In this document: one piece after another, positions 18,689-30,969 of the stretch
Layout of the letters: each line of letters opens with the position of its first letter
How positions within the stretch are numbered: the stretch's first letter is position 1
Assembly: GCA_002700365.1 (NCBI GenBank)
Contig: PADB01000010.1
Location: forward strand, 420,504 to 484,503
Length of the DNA: 64,000 nt
Direction: 5' to 3'
Source: Kordiimonas sp.
GTDB taxonomy: Bacteria > Pseudomonadota > Alphaproteobacteria > Sphingomonadales > Emcibacteraceae
The notes under the pieces: model-generated
The model's database searches: none
Seen by the model: the letters and a program-made list of their open reading frames with translations, nothing else
Told to the model about the DNA's origin: nothing
Made by a program: the position numbers and the translations under genes

Positions 18689-20098
18689 TTACGCATGGAT
18701 CGCCCGTTTATCAGTGGCAAGTGCCGCCTCACGCACAGCTTCCATCTCTGTGGGGTGCGCGTGGCTGGTCAGGGCAATATCTTCGGCGGCAATGCCGCAT
18801 TCAATAGCCAGGGCCAGCTCTGCAATCATATTGCCCGCATTGGCACCGATAATATGCGCCCCCAACACCTTATCCGTTTTGTTACAGGACAAAATTTTCA
18901 CAAAACCTTCCGTTGCCGCATTCGCCTTCGCCCGGCTATTGGCACTAAACGGAAACTTACCAACGCTATAGTCTACGTTATCCGCTTTCAGTTGCTCTTC
19001 TGTTTTGCCCACGGCAGCAACTTCCGGCATGGTATAAATCACACCCGGAATAGCATCATAATTCACATGTCCGGCATATCCAGCGATGATTTCGGCACAA
19101 GCCATACCTTCATCTTCCGCCTTATGCGCCAGCATGGGGCCTTTAATCACATCACCAATGGCATAAATACCGGCCACATTGGTGCGGAAATGGGCATCTG
19201 TTTCAATGCGGCCCCGTTCATCCAGCACCACGCCGACATTTTCCAGGCCCAGACCCGCCGTATGCGGTTTACGACCTACTGAGACTAAGACAACATCACA
19301 TTTGATTTTTTCCGCATCGCCACCCTTGGCCGGCTCCACAGTCAATGTCACAGCCGTTTTAGTTTTCTTAACCTCGGTCACTTTCGTAGACGTTTTGAAA
19401 GTAATGCCCTGTTTGGCTAAAATACGCTGGAATTGTTTGGACACCTCACCATCCATTTCCGGTGTGATGCGGTCCATAAATTCCACGACCGTCACTTCTG
19501 CGCCCAAACGGGACCACACAGACCCCATTTCCAAACCGATCACACCGCCACCGATCACGACCATATGTTTTGGCACCTTCGGCAGGGACAAGGCACCGGT
19601 TGAACTCACAACCTGCTTTTCGTCAATCTCCACACCCGGCAAACTGGCGACTTCCGAACCCGTTGCAATCATCACATACTGGGTTTTAAGCTGACGTTCT
19701 CCCCCCTTGTTCAATGCCACATCAACCGTTGTCGCATCTTTCAGGGTCGCCGCTCCTTCGATATATTCGACCTTATTCTTTTTCAGCAAGAAACGGACAC
19801 CACCGGTCAAATCAGAAACGACCTTTTCCTTATGCCCCATCATTGTCTTCAGGTCTAAACCGACCTTATCAATCTTCACGCCGAACTGCGCCATGCCGTG
19901 ATTGGCTTCTTCATACAGTTCGGAAGCATGCAATAAAGCCTTTGACGGCATACAGCCTACATTTAGGCACGTCCCACCAGGCTCCCCGCGTTTATCAACG
20001 CAGGCCACATTAAGCCCTAATTGCGCTGCACGAATAGCAGCGACATACCCGCCCGGTCCGGCACCTATAACCACAAGATCAAATTTGTCTTCGCTCAT
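18689..20098 (-). CDS. lpd: Dihydrolipoyl dehydrogenase (E3)
   Basis: 469 aa. FAD motif GAGPGGYVAA (residues 12-21), redox disulfide C44-C49 in GGTCLNVGCMPSK, NAD motif GGGVIGLEMGSVW, and the C-terminal His-Glu pair in SHAHPTEMEA. It reoxidises the lipoyl arms of the E2 subunit with NAD+. It is the last gene of the mdh-sucCDAB-lpd operon, 33 bp after sucB, and so most likely serves 2-oxoglutarate dehydrogenase; other lpd copies may exist elsewhere. Confidence 0.96.
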   Translation of the reverse strand: MSEDKFDLVVIGAGPGGYVAAIRAAQLGLNVACVDKRGEPGGTCLNVGCMPSKALLHASELYEEANHGMAQFGVKIDKVGLDLKTMMGHKEKVVSDLTGGVRFLLKKNKVEYIEGAATLKDATTVDVALNKGGERQLKTQYVMIATGSEVASLPGVEIDEKQVVSSTGALSLPKVPKHMVVIGGGVIGLEMGSVWSRLGAEVTVVEFMDRITPEMDGEVSKQFQRILAKQGITFKTSTKVTEVKKTKTAVTLTVEPAKGGDAEKIKCDVVLVSVGRKPHTAGLGLENVGVVLDERGRIETDAHFRTNVAGIYAIGDVIKGPMLAHKAEDEGMACAEIIAGYAGHVNYDAIPGVIYTMPEVAAVGKTEEQLKADNVDYSVGKFPFSANSRAKANAATEGFVKILSCNKTDKVLGAHIIGANAGNMIAELALAIECGIAAEDIALTSHAHPTEMEAVREAALATDKRAIHA

Positions 20099-20131
20099 GG
20101 GTATACCTCACACTCTTGATGATTTTATAAA

Positions 20132-21700
20132 TTACAGGTCTAACAGCAGACGTTGCGGATCTTCCAGATTTTCTTTCACGCGCACCAGGAACGTCACCGC
20201 CCCTTTGCCATCAACGATACGGTGGTCGTAACTTAATGCCAGATACATCATCGGCCGGATCACGATTTGATCATCAATTACCACGGCCCGCTTTTTAATA
20301 GCATGCATACCCAGAATACCCGATTGCGGCGCATTCAAAATCGGCGACGACATCAAAGAACCAAAAATGCCCCCATTGGAAATGGTAAAGCTACCCCCGG
20401 TCATTTCATCCATCGTCAATTTGCCGTCACGGGCCTTCTTACCCAAACGCCCGATTTCCTGCTCTACTTCAGCAAAGCCCAGCGTGTCGCAATTACGCAC
20501 CACTGGCACCACAAGACCGGACGGCGTGCTGGCTGCCACACCGATGTCAAAGTAATTTTTATAAACGATATCATCGCCGCGGATTTCCGCATTGACTTCC
20601 GGCACTTCTTTCAACGCCTGCACACACGCTTTGACAAAGAAAGACATAAAGCCCATCCGCACGCCGTGTTTCTTTTCAAACACATCGCGGTATTCACTAC
20701 GCAGTTCCATAACCGCGCTCATGTCCACCTCGTTATAGGTCGTGAGCATCGCCGCAGTGTTCTGCGCTTCTTTTAAGCGCTCTGCAACGCGCCGGCGTAA
20801 ACGGCTCATCGGCACGGCCTCCTCGCGTGGCGAAGCCACCACCTCAGGTGCCACCTGGGCCTGTGGTGCAGGCGCCACTGGTGCCGGGGCGGCTTTTTCT
20901 TCCCCGGTCTCCAGGAACTTGAGCACATCGCCCTTTGTCAAACTTCCACCGGTTCCGGTCGCCGGAATGACAGCGGCATCCAACTTATGCTGCGCCACCA
21001 ATTTTGCAGCAGACGGCATCATGGCAACGCCATTCGTCTCTTGCTCTGTCGCAACCGCTGGTGCAGGCGCAGGAGATGGTGCCGCAGGTGCTGGCGCATC
21101 CGCCGCTTCAGCAGCCCCAGCGGCGGGCTTTGATGGTGCCGCAGCCGCGCCATTCGCATCAATTTTGGCCAAATCCGCATCAACTTCGACGTTACTGCCT
21201 TCAGCGGCCAATATTTCCGTCAGGACCCCGGCGGCCGTTGCCGTCACTTCTACGGACAGCTTGTCTGTCTCCAGGTCGCAAATCAGTTCATCCATCGCAA
21301 CACTGTCACCGACAGATTTGTACCATTTGGAAACTGTCGCTTCAGTAATGGATTCACCCAATGTCGGTACTTTCACCACGGCTGTTTCCGCGGATGTCGC
21401 TGGTTTTTCCGGGATCTCTGCAGATGCAGAAGCAGCGGGTGCTTCCGATGACGCGGCCGCACCATTTGCATCAATATGTGCAAGCAATCCATCAACTTCG
21501 ACGTTACTACCTTCCGGGGCCACGATCTCCGTAATCACGCCCTCTGCAGTAGCCATCACTTCCACAGATAATTTATCTGTTTCCAGATCACATATCAGTT
21601 CATCGACAGCAACTTTATCGCCGACGTTTTTATACCATTTTGCAACCGTGGCTTCAGTGATAGACTCACCAAGGGTAGGAACCTTGATTTCAGTAGCCAT
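20132..21700 (-). CDS. sucB: 2-oxoglutarate dehydrogenase E2 (dihydrolipoyl succinyltransferase) with two lipoyl domains
   Basis: 522 aa, about 100 longer than the usual ~400-420. Order: lipoyl domain 1 (residues 4-78, lipoyl Lys43 in ETDKLSVEV), Ala/Pro linker, lipoyl domain 2 (108-182, Lys147), second Ala/Pro linker, peripheral subunit-binding domain ([32 protein letters not shown] compressed form), and catalytic domain ending [14 protein letters not shown] with the active His. By eye the two lipoyl domains agree at about 61 of 75 positions, implying a recent internal duplication. The catalytic end and the neighbours (sucA, lpd) identify it as the succinyltransferase rather than the acetyltransferase, which more often has several lipoyl domains. 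Confidence 0.95.
   Translation of the reverse strand: MATEIKVPTLGESITEATVAKWYKNVGDKVAVDELICDLETDKLSVEVMATAEGVITEIVAPEGSNVEVDGLLAHIDANGAAASSEAPAASASAEIPEKPATSAETAVVKVPTLGESITEATVSKWYKSVGDSVAMDELICDLETDKLSVEVTATAAGVLTEILAAEGSNVEVDADLAKIDANGAAAAPSKPAAGAAEAADAPAPAAPSPAPAPAVATEQETNGVAMMPSAAKLVAQHKLDAAVIPATGTGGSLTKGDVLKFLETGEEKAAPAPVAPAPQAQVAPEVVASPREEAVPMSRLRRRVAERLKEAQNTAAMLTTYNEVDMSAVMELRSEYRDVFEKKHGVRMGFMSFFVKACVQALKEVPEVNAEIRGDDIVYKNYFDIGVAASTPSGLVVPVVRNCDTLGFAEVEQEIGRLGKKARDGKLTMDEMTGGSFTISNGGIFGSLMSSPILNAPQSGILGMHAIKKRAVVIDDQIVIRPMMYLALSYDHRIVDGKGAVTFLVRVKENLEDPQRLLLDL
21155..21691 (-). repeat. Tandem intragenic duplication of the lipoyl-domain coding segment
   Basis: 21467-21691 and 21155-21379 encode near-identical 75-residue lipoyl domains, each followed by an Asn-Gly-Ala-rich start of a linker. 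Unit offset is 104 codons. The high protein similarity suggests recent duplication or gene conversion. Confidence 0.85.
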
Positions 21701-21810
21701 TAACGTATCTCCTAATCTTCTTTTTTACAAAACCCGGGCCCTCTTCCCTGTAACCCTTTTGGCTTTGTTGTTCCCTTACCTGTAATAACAGGCATCATTT
21801 TTTCGTGCGC

Positions 21811-24732
21811 TTAATACATACTCAGCGCCTGATCCACTAATTCTTCTTGTTGCTGGATATGCCGTGACATTAAACCCGTCGCGGGGGCTGCTGCCGCTTT
21901 GCGGCCTGCATATAACGGCCGTTGTGGCCCCACATCCAGTTCACTTAAACTTTCTTCGATATACGGCTCAATAAAGCTCCACGCCCCCATATTGCGTGGT
22001 TCTTCCTGACACCACACCACCGTTTCCAGATTGGTAAAGCGTTTTAATTCATGAACAATCGCACCATTCGGATAAGGGTATAGCTGTTCAACCCGCAGGA
22101 TATACGTATCGCGCTGATCGCGCTGATCACGTTCTTCCAGCAAGTCATAATAGACTTTACCACTACACAGAACGACACGTTTAATCTTGTCATCAGACTT
22201 CAGCTTAACCTTGACCTGATGCGGATGGCTTTCCGCACTATCCCATAGAACCCGGTGGAATTGGCTCCCCGGCCCCATTTCCTCAAGCGAAGAAACCGCT
22301 TTTTTGTGGCGCAAAAGAGATTTCGGCGTCATCAGAATTAATGGCTTCCGGAAACTACGGTGCATTTGCCGGCGCAAAATATGGTAATAGTTTGCAGGCG
22401 TTGTACAGTTCGCCACCTGAAGATTATCTTCCGCACAAAGCTGCAAATACCGCTCCAGCCGTGCGGAGGAATGTTCCGGCCCCTGACCTTCATATCCGTG
22501 CGGCAATAACATCACCAGCCCGGACATCCGCAACCATTTATGTTCTGCTGATGAAATAAACTGGTCGATAATAACCTGCGCACCGTTGGCGAAATCGCCA
22601 AATTGCCCTTCCCATAGAACCAACGCATTAGGTTCGGCCAGGCTATAACCGTATTCATAACCCAATACACCCGCCTCTGACAGGGCTGAGTTATGAACCT
22701 CATAGGTGGCGCGCTTGTGGGGTCCCTCAATGGTCGCCATCGGCGTATAGCGTCTTTCTGTATTCTGGTCGACCCAGACAGAATGACGGTGAGAAAATGT
22801 CCCCCGTTCGGAATCCTGCCCCGATAGGCGCACCCGATAGCCTTCTTTAATCAAGGTGGAAAAAGCGAGAGCTTCTGCCGTCGCCCAATCAAAACCTTCG
22901 CCTTTATCGAACATGGCTTCTTTTGCCGCCAATACCCGGCGCAAAGTCCTATGAACCTCAAGATTATCAGGCACCTCTGTCAGTACCTTACCCATTTCTT
23001 TCAGGGTTTCGATATCTACACCGGTATCAGCCCGACGCTCAGTCCCGCTATCTCTTGCAACACCGACACCCGACCATTCACCTTCCAGCCAATCGGCTTT
23101 TTCCGGCTTAAAGTTCGCCGCCGCGTCCATTTCACCTTCCAAATAGGCATTAAACTCACGACGCATGTGATCAACATCGGCCTCGCCCAGCACGCCTTCC
23201 GCCGCCAACCGTTCCGTATAAATCTTACTGACAAACGGGTGGTTCTTAATGCGCTTATACATTAATGGCTGTGTGAACGCTGGTTCATCGCCTTCATTAT
23301 GGCCAAAGCGGCGATAACAAATCATATCCACGACCACATCTTTTTTGAATATCTGCCGGAATTCGGTTGCCACTTTCATCGCATAAACCACAGCCTCTGG
23401 ATCATCCCCGTTCACATGGAAAATCGGGGCCTGAACAGATTTGGCAATATCAGAACAATAAGGCGATGTCCGTGAAAAATGCGGGGCTGTTGTAAAGCCG
23501 ATCTGGTTATTCACGACCACATGGACCGTACCCCCGGTACGATACCCACGCAACCCTGACAAATCGAAGCATTCTGCGACCAGTCCCTGCCCGGCAAAGG
23601 CCGCATCACCATGCATTAACAATGTCAGCACAGATTCGCCGTCACGGTCGTGCCGCTGCATCATTTTTGCCCGCGCTTTCCCCAAGGCTACCGGGTCAAC
23701 GGCTTCCAGATGGGACGGATTCGGCGTCAATGACAAATGTACCAGATTGCCATCAAATTCCCTGTCCGCAGATGTGCCCAGATGATATTTCACATCGCCG
23801 GACCCTTCCACATCTTCCGGTTTGTAAGACCCGCCATGGAATTCGTGGAAAATCGCCCGAAAAGGCTTTTTCATGAAATTGGTCAGCACGTTCAGGCGAC
23901 CACGGTGTGACATACCGATCACGATTTCTTTCACACCCATCTGACCACCGGTCTTCACGATCGCTTCCAAAGCCGGGATTAATGCTTCTCCGCCATCAAG
24001 GCCAAATCGTTTTGTGCCAATGTATTTGCGTGCCAGGAACTGTTCGAAGTTTTCTGCCTCGATCAGTTTCTGCATAATCGCGGTTTTACCTTCATTGGTA
24101 AAATGAATTTCTTTATCGCGCCCTTCGATCCGGCCTTGAATCCAGGCCTTCTCATCGGGTTCAAAAATATGCATAAATTCCACACCAACCGTGGAACAAT
24201 ATGTCCGATCCAGAATAGACAGCACTTCACGCACCGTTGCCGTTTCCAGCCCCAGCACATTATCAATAAAAATCGGGCGATCCATATCGGCCTCACTAAA
24301 GCCATAGGTCGCCGGGTCCAACTCCGGATGGTATTCAGGCTCTGTCAACCCTAACGGATCCAGATTGGCCTTTAGATGTCCCCGCACACGATACGCGCGG
24401 ATCATCATCAATAACCGAATAGAATCGAGCGTATTAGCCCGCAGCTCTTTTTCATCGAATTCAACCGTTGCGGCTTTGTCTTTTTTCTTTGCCGGGGCTT
24501 TCGGTACTTCCAAGCCCGGATCCAGCGCCAACAACAGGTCTTCTTCTTCGGACTGATGCCAATCGCTTAATTTTTTATCTTCTGCCTGTGCACGGCTCAC
24601 GGCTTTTTGCGCCCCTTGGGCCAATTCCGCAAAATACGTTTGCCACGAAGGGTCAACAGACCCCGGATTTTCCAAATAACGTTCAAAAAGGGATTCGACA
24701 AATTCGCCACTAGAGCCATTCAGCATAATCAT
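21811..24732 (-). CDS. sucA: 2-oxoglutarate dehydrogenase E1 component
   Basis: 973 aa. The N-terminal E2-binding segment (FVESLFERYLENPGSVDPSWQTYF) is followed by a thiamine-diphosphate core with GMSHRGRLNVL, HLSLTPNPSHLEAVDPVA, and GDDPEAVVYAMK, then GYEYGYSLAEPNALVLWEGQFGDFANGAQ. It decarboxylates 2-oxoglutarate and succinylates the lipoyl arm of E2. It follows sucD by 68 bp and precedes sucB by 110 bp. Confidence 0.97.
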   Translation of the reverse strand: MIMLNGSSGEFVESLFERYLENPGSVDPSWQTYFAELAQGAQKAVSRAQAEDKKLSDWHQSEEEDLLLALDPGLEVPKAPAKKKDKAATVEFDEKELRANTLDSIRLLMMIRAYRVRGHLKANLDPLGLTEPEYHPELDPATYGFSEADMDRPIFIDNVLGLETATVREVLSILDRTYCSTVGVEFMHIFEPDEKAWIQGRIEGRDKEIHFTNEGKTAIMQKLIEAENFEQFLARKYIGTKRFGLDGGEALIPALEAIVKTGGQMGVKEIVIGMSHRGRLNVLTNFMKKPFRAIFHEFHGGSYKPEDVEGSGDVKYHLGTSADREFDGNLVHLSLTPNPSHLEAVDPVALGKARAKMMQRHDRDGESVLTLLMHGDAAFAGQGLVAECFDLSGLRGYRTGGTVHVVVNNQIGFTTAPHFSRTSPYCSDIAKSVQAPIFHVNGDDPEAVVYAMKVATEFRQIFKKDVVVDMICYRRFGHNEGDEPAFTQPLMYKRIKNHPFVSKIYTERLAAEGVLGEADVDHMRREFNAYLEGEMDAAANFKPEKADWLEGEWSGVGVARDSGTERRADTGVDIETLKEMGKVLTEVPDNLEVHRTLRRVLAAKEAMFDKGEGFDWATAEALAFSTLIKEGYRVRLSGQDSERGTFSHRHSVWVDQNTERRYTPMATIEGPHKRATYEVHNSALSEAGVLGYEYGYSLAEPNALVLWEGQFGDFANGAQVIIDQFISSAEHKWLRMSGLVMLLPHGYEGQGPEHSSARLERYLQLCAEDNLQVANCTTPANYYHILRRQMHRSFRKPLILMTPKSLLRHKKAVSSLEEMGPGSQFHRVLWDSAESHPHQVKVKLKSDDKIKRVVLCSGKVYYDLLEERDQRDQRDTYILRVEQLYPYPNGAIVHELKRFTNLETVVWCQEEPRNMGAWSFIEPYIEESLSELDVGPQRPLYAGRKAAAAPATGLMSRHIQQQEELVDQALSMY

Positions 24733-24800
24733 TTATTCCCTAGGCCGGACCAAAAAAAGGAGTGCAGGGGTAGCAAGGGCTACCCCTGCGATTTAATACA

Positions 24801-25676
24801 TTAGCCTTTCAGCACTTCCGCCAGGGTTGTCCCCAAAGCAGAAGGAGAGTCAGCAACGGTAATACCTGCAGACTGCATGGCTTCGATCTTGTCTTCAGCG
24901 CCGCCTTTACCGCCGGAGATGATCGCACCCGCATGACCCATGCGACGACCTGGAGGTGCCGTACGGCCAGCAATAAAGCCAACAACAGGTTTTTTCACTT
25001 TTGATGATTTCAGGAATTCAGCAGCTTCTTCTTCTGCAGAACCACCGATCTCACCGATCATGATGATGGATTCAGTCTGGTCATCGGCCAAAAACAGTTC
25101 CAATACATCAATAAAGTTTGTCCCGTTCACCGGATCACCGCCGATACCCACACATGTAGACTGGCCAAGACCAACTGCAGACGTCTGACCAACAGCTTCA
25201 TATGTCAAAGTACCCGAACGGGAAACAACACCAACAGAACCCTTCTGATGAATGTGACCCGGCATAATACCGATCTTACATTCGCCAGGCGTGATGATAC
25301 CTGGGCAATTAGGGCCGATCAGGCGCGTCTTGGAATTTTGCAACGCACGCTTCACACGCACCATATCCAGAACCGGGATCCCTTCAGTGATACAAACGGC
25401 CAGTTCGATTTCCGCGTCAATCGCTTCTAAAATGGCGTCAGCAGCGAAGGGTGGTGGCACGTAAATGACAGAAGCATTCGCTTCTGTGGCTTCACGTGCT
25501 TCAGCAACAGTGTTGAACACAGGAAGGTCCAGATGGGTTGTCCCCCCTTTACCAGGTGTCACACCACCAACCATTTTTGTGCCATAGGCAATCGCTTGTT
25601 CAGAATGGAAGGTACCTTGGGCACCTGTAAAACCCTGACAAATAACTTTTGTTTCTGAATTAACCAATACAGACAT
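24801..25676 (-). CDS. sucD: Succinyl-CoA synthetase subunit alpha
   Basis: 291 aa. CoA-binding [45 protein letters not shown] and the phospho-His region [17 protein letters not shown] are all intact. It converts succinyl-CoA to succinate with nucleotide triphosphate gain. The ATG overlaps the sucC stop (TAATG), indicating coupled translation. Confidence 0.97.
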   Translation of the reverse strand: MSVLVNSETKVICQGFTGAQGTFHSEQAIAYGTKMVGGVTPGKGGTTHLDLPVFNTVAEAREATEANASVIYVPPPFAADAILEAIDAEIELAVCITEGIPVLDMVRVKRALQNSKTRLIGPNCPGIITPGECKIGIMPGHIHQKGSVGVVSRSGTLTYEAVGQTSAVGLGQSTCVGIGGDPVNGTNFIDVLELFLADDQTESIIMIGEIGGSAEEEAAEFLKSSKVKKPVVGFIAGRTAPPGRRMGHAGAIISGGKGGAEDKIEAMQSAGITVADSPSALGTTLAEVLKG

Positions 25677-26845
25677 TAGGAAGCCTCCTTCACTGCAGCC
25701 ACAACTTTTTCTGCAGCGTCCTCGAGATTGTCAGCAGACAGAATTGGCAAACCGGAATTCGCCATAATCTCTTTACCTTTTTCAACATTCGTACCTTCAA
25801 GGCGCACAACCAACGGTACGGATAATGCCACTTCTTTCGCGGCCGCCACAACACCTTCAGCCACGACATCACAACGCATGATGCCGCCGAAGATGTTCAC
25901 GAGGATACCTTCAACATTTGGATCAGACAGAATGATCTTGAACGCTTCAGTCACGCGCTCTTTGGTCGCCCCGCCACCTACGTCCAGGAAGTTAGCCGGG
26001 GAAGACCCCTTCAGCTTAATGATGTCCATGGTTGCCATGGCCAGGCCAGCACCGTTCACCATGCAACCGATCGAACCATCCAGTTTGATGTAGTTCAATT
26101 CATGCTTGGCCGCTTCCAGTTCCATCGGATCTTCTTCATCCGTGTCACGCAGCTCCAGAATGTCTTTGTGACGATACAGGGCGTTGTTGTCGAAGCTCAT
26201 CTTCGCATCCAGAACAACAACGTCATCGTCTTCGGTCACCACCAGTGGGTTGATTTCCAGCATAGCCGCGTCTGTTTTTGTGAACGCGTCATAAAGCGAT
26301 GCAATCACCTTCATCGCACCCGATGCCTGCTTGCCTGTCAGACCCAGGCCGAAGGCAACCTTACGGCAATGGAAACCGGAAAGGCCCGTTGCCGGATCGA
26401 TTGTGATGGTCACGATCTTCTCAGGTGTCTCTTCGGCGACTTCTTCGATGTCCATGCCACCTTCGGTGGATGCCATAATGGCAACATGACCAGTGGCGCG
26501 ATCGACCAACAGGCTCATGTACAGTTCATTGGCAATGGCACAACCGTCTTCGATAAAGACGCGCTTAACCTCTTTACCTTCCGGGCCGGTCTGGTGCGTC
26601 ACCAGTGTCATCCCCAGCATGTCTGATGCCGCTTGCTTAACCTCTTCAATGGATTTGACGACTTTCACACCGCCCGCTTTACCGCGGCCACCGGCATGAA
26701 TTTGGGCTTTCACCACCCAGACCGGTCCCCCAAGTTCCTTGGCGACCTGCTCGGCTTCCTGCGGTGTGTAGGCAACCCCACCACCCAGTACTGGCGCACC
26801 GAAATCTTTCAGCAGGCCCTTTGCTTGATACTCATGAATATTCAT
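25676..26845 (-). CDS. sucC: Succinyl-CoA synthetase subunit beta
   Basis: 389 aa. ATP-grasp fold: [58 protein letters not shown] and the C-terminal [16 protein letters not shown] with [11 protein letters not shown]. It binds nucleotide and succinate. It lies between mdh and sucD in the TCA operon. Confidence 0.97.
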   Translation of the reverse strand: MNIHEYQAKGLLKDFGAPVLGGGVAYTPQEAEQVAKELGGPVWVVKAQIHAGGRGKAGGVKVVKSIEEVKQAASDMLGMTLVTHQTGPEGKEVKRVFIEDGCAIANELYMSLLVDRATGHVAIMASTEGGMDIEEVAEETPEKIVTITIDPATGLSGFHCRKVAFGLGLTGKQASGAMKVIASLYDAFTKTDAAMLEINPLVVTEDDDVVVLDAKMSFDNNALYRHKDILELRDTDEEDPMELEAAKHELNYIKLDGSIGCMVNGAGLAMATMDIIKLKGSSPANFLDVGGGATKERVTEAFKIILSDPNVEGILVNIFGGIMRCDVVAEGVVAAAKEVALSVPLVVRLEGTNVEKGKEIMANSGLPILSADNLEDAAEKVVAAVKEAS

Positions 26846-26944
26846 TTTGTCTAAAACCCCTATACGTTGCGTTATACAACTTCTGTTTTTTGGACGTTTT
26901 CGTATTTATCGAAAGCGGGAATGATCACATCCCCGCCGAAATCT

Positions 26945-28448
<1,504 letters not shown>

Positions 28449-29654
28449 TCAGACCGCATGACCGCGGGCCAAATATTCTTCCGATTGCATTTCCATCAAA
28501 CGGGAAACCGTCCGGGAAAACTCGAAGCGTCCATCACCTTGCGCATAAAGCTCCTCCGGTGGAACTTCCGCACAGCACAGAAACTTAACGTTATTCTCAT
28601 ACAATACATCGATTAAAGTGACAAAACGTTTTGCTTCATTTCTTTTATCCGGACCCATTTTAGGGATGCCCGTGACAATAACCGTGTGATATCGCCAGGC
28701 AATGGCCAGATAATCCGCCGCGCCCAGGGCGTTGGCACATAATCGTTTAAATGAAAATACCGCAACCCCCCGTGAGGCCACAGGCACATGCAAAACCCGA
28801 CCTTTGACTTCAAACTCTTCCGGTCCCACTTCAGACATATCGTTATATTCATGGTCTGTCAGACGCCAAAACGCATCCGATAACCTTTGGGTCGCCACAT
28901 CCCCTAATGGCCAATGATAAACTGGCATCCCCTTTAATCGTTCCAGCCGATAATCCGTAGGACCGTCTAAGGTCACCACATCCAGCTTCTGTTCGATCAA
29001 CTCTATAAACGGGATAAACAATTGCCTGTTCAGGCCGCCTTCATACAGGCTGTTTGGCGTTCTGTTAGACGTAATAACAACCACAACACCCTGGGCGAAT
29101 AATTCTGTAAACAACCGCCCCAGTATCATGGCATCCGCCACATCACTGACTTGAAACTCATCAAAACATAAAAGCGTTGTCTCACGCGACACTTTCAACG
29201 CCAGCGGGGGCAACGGATCATCACCTGCCATCCCGCCGGAAAAGGCCTTGCGCGCTGCTTTATCCATTTGCCGCCACTTTGCGATCATATCGTGCACTTC
29301 TAACATAAAAGCGTGAAAATGAACGCGTCGTTTTGCCTGAAGTGGAGCTTTGTCGAAAAACAAATCCATTACCATGGACTTACCCCGCCCGACGTCTCCA
29401 TGGATATATACCCCGCGCGGGGCAATGGCAGTGCGTCGCTTCATCAGCCGGCCAAGCACTGACCGTTTCCGGCGCTCTCCTTGCGGTACACTCTGCGGGT
29501 AATGCAACAACTCATCATGCAACATCTGCAAACGATGAATGGATTTTTCCTGTTCTGGGTCTGCGGAAAGTTCCCCTTTTTTACGCAAGGCTAAATATGT
29601 GCGCAATGGCCCCTTCGGCAAAGTCGTGACATCTTCCACAGGCAGTTCGTACAA
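28449..29654 (-). CDS. zapE: Cell division protein ZapE / AFG1-family ATPase
   Basis: 401 aa. Walker A in YIHGDVGRGKSMVMDLFF, RRVHFHAFMLEVH, Walker B LLCFDEFQVSDVADAMIL, and the sensor ITSNRTPNSLYEGGLNRQLFIPFI are all diagnostic. The family is implicated in division-ring stability in E. coli and in respiratory-complex turnover for the mitochondrial homologue. In alphaproteobacteria it is often next to mdh, as here. The TTG/GTG/ATG choice at the N-terminus was not resolved further. Confidence 0.93.
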   Translation of the reverse strand: MYELPVEDVTTLPKGPLRTYLALRKKGELSADPEQEKSIHRLQMLHDELLHYPQSVPQGERRKRSVLGRLMKRRTAIAPRGVYIHGDVGRGKSMVMDLFFDKAPLQAKRRVHFHAFMLEVHDMIAKWRQMDKAARKAFSGGMAGDDPLPPLALKVSRETTLLCFDEFQVSDVADAMILGRLFTELFAQGVVVVITSNRTPNSLYEGGLNRQLFIPFIELIEQKLDVVTLDGPTDYRLERLKGMPVYHWPLGDVATQRLSDAFWRLTDHEYNDMSEVGPEEFEVKGRVLHVPVASRGVAVFSFKRLCANALGAADYLAIAWRYHTVIVTGIPKMGPDKRNEAKRFVTLIDVLYENNVKFLCCAEVPPEELYAQGDGRFEFSRTVSRLMEMQSEEYLARGHAV

Positions 29655-29808
29655 CGTTATCGTCCTTGTTTATACCCTTGCGCTCTCATCTAACTACTTA
29701 TGTTAACAGACTTTTCGCGCATTAACGGCTTTTTTATGACTTCCCTGTATAACAGAAGGTCAAAGAGTAAACCTGTTTATATCAGAAACAAAACAGCAGT
29801 TTAAAATT

Positions 29809-30018
29809 ATGAAAAAACTTTATGAAGTCGCCATATATAATCAGGATGTACGGGACTGTGTCAACGACAGTAAAGTGCATCCCCGTTTTGAAGACAGTTG
29901 GGCGGATACCCATCTGATCGAAATTTCAGCACATGACGCCGAAGAAGCTAAAAAAATCGCCCTGCGACGCCATCCTGAAAAAGCCGGCTTTGTGATTGGA
30001 AATATTCTCGAAGCCTAA
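29809..30018 (+). CDS. Small uncharacterised protein
   Basis: 69 aa: MKKLYEVAIYNQDVRD opens a beta-alpha-beta-like small protein with a conserved-looking AHDAEEAKKIALRRHPEKAGFVI segment (helix followed by strand). No signal peptide or membrane segment. It stands alone between zapE and the sdh operon, has its own downstream terminator and good codon use, so I take it as a real gene. Function unknown. Confidence 0.65.
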   Translation: MKKLYEVAIYNQDVRDCVNDSKVHPRFEDSWADTHLIEISAHDAEEAKKIALRRHPEKAGFVIGNILEA

Positions 30019-30069
30019 TCATTTCATCTCATGAAAATCCGGATATTCATAAAATCTGAGTATTCATAA

Positions 30070-30099
30070 AAAAAGCCGGGACATAAAGCCCGGCTTTTT
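30070..30099. terminator. Bidirectional intrinsic terminator
   Basis: AAAAAGCCGGG pairs with CCCGGCTTTTT around an 8-base loop. It ends the 69-aa gene on the plus strand and sdhB on the minus strand. Confidence 0.9.
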
Positions 30100-30132
30100 C
30101 AATGTTCGGATATTATGGCTTTGCCGCACTGA

Positions 30133-30915
30133 CTACCCCTGACGGGTCACCAACATCTTTTTCACCTCTGCAATCGCATTTGCAGGGTTAAGTCCCTTTG
30201 GACATGTATTGGCACAGTTCATGATTGTATGACACCGATACAGACGGAACGGATCTTCCAGATCATCCAGACGGTCCCCTGTCGCTTCATCGCGACTATC
30301 AATTAACCAGCGGTATGCCTGCAGCAATATAGCCGGACCCAGATAACGGTCCGAATTCCACCAATAACTCGGGCAACTGGTGGAACAACATGCACACAAA
30401 ATACATTCATACAGACCGTCCAGCTTCGCCCGGTCGTCCCGGCTTTGTAATCTTTCCTTACCTGAAGGCACTGGCGTTTCTGTCTGCATCCACGGCTTGA
30501 TGGAGGCATACTGCGCATAAAAATGCGTCATATCCGGCACCAGATCCTTCACAACATCCATATGCGGCAGAGGGAAAATATTCACGTCCCCCTTCACATC
30601 GGAAACCGCCTTGGTACAGGCCAATGTATTCGTGCCATCAATATTCATCGCACAGGAACCACACACACCTTCGCGACAAGAACGGCGGAATGTCAAAGTG
30701 GGGTCAATTTCATTCTTGATTTTAATAATCGCGTCCAACACCATTGGCCCGCATTTATCCATATCCACATCATAGGTATCAATGCGCGGATTAGCCCCGT
30801 CATCTTCATTCCAGCGGTAGACATTAAAACGACGCACATTCGCAGCACCTTCGGCACTTTTCCAATGCTTGCCCTTTTTAAATCTGGAGTTGGCAGGAAG
30901 CCTAAATTCAGCCAT
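30133..30915 (-). CDS. sdhB: Succinate dehydrogenase iron-sulfur subunit
   Basis: 260 aa. [2Fe-2S] ligands in CREGVCGSC plus the later Cys in NTLAC; [4Fe-4S] and [3Fe-4S] ligands in [16 protein letters not shown] and [17 protein letters not shown]. It carries electrons from the flavin of SdhA to ubiquinone. It is the last gene of sdhCDAB, 54 bp after sdhA. Confidence 0.97.
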   Translation of the reverse strand: MAEFRLPANSRFKKGKHWKSAEGAANVRRFNVYRWNEDDGANPRIDTYDVDMDKCGPMVLDAIIKIKNEIDPTLTFRRSCREGVCGSCAMNIDGTNTLACTKAVSDVKGDVNIFPLPHMDVVKDLVPDMTHFYAQYASIKPWMQTETPVPSGKERLQSRDDRAKLDGLYECILCACCSTSCPSYWWNSDRYLGPAILLQAYRWLIDSRDEATGDRLDDLEDPFRLYRCHTIMNCANTCPKGLNPANAIAEVKKMLVTRQG

Positions 30916-30969
30916 GAGTTATATCCTGTCTCTTAATCCCCGTTACCGGGTCCTGTACTGTACCTACAC

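Noticed and set aside
20132-21700. Pyruvate dehydrogenase E2 (acetyltransferase), suggested by two lipoyl domains
   Set aside because: The C-terminal catalytic text ([18 protein letters not shown]) and position between sucA and lpd fit the succinyltransferase.
20742-21785. A 347-codon ORF on the plus strand opposite sucB
   Set aside because: Its product is low-complexity Ala/Ser/Thr and mirrors the Ala/Pro linkers and repeated lipoyl domains of sucB on the other strand. The sucB protein is clearly the real gene.
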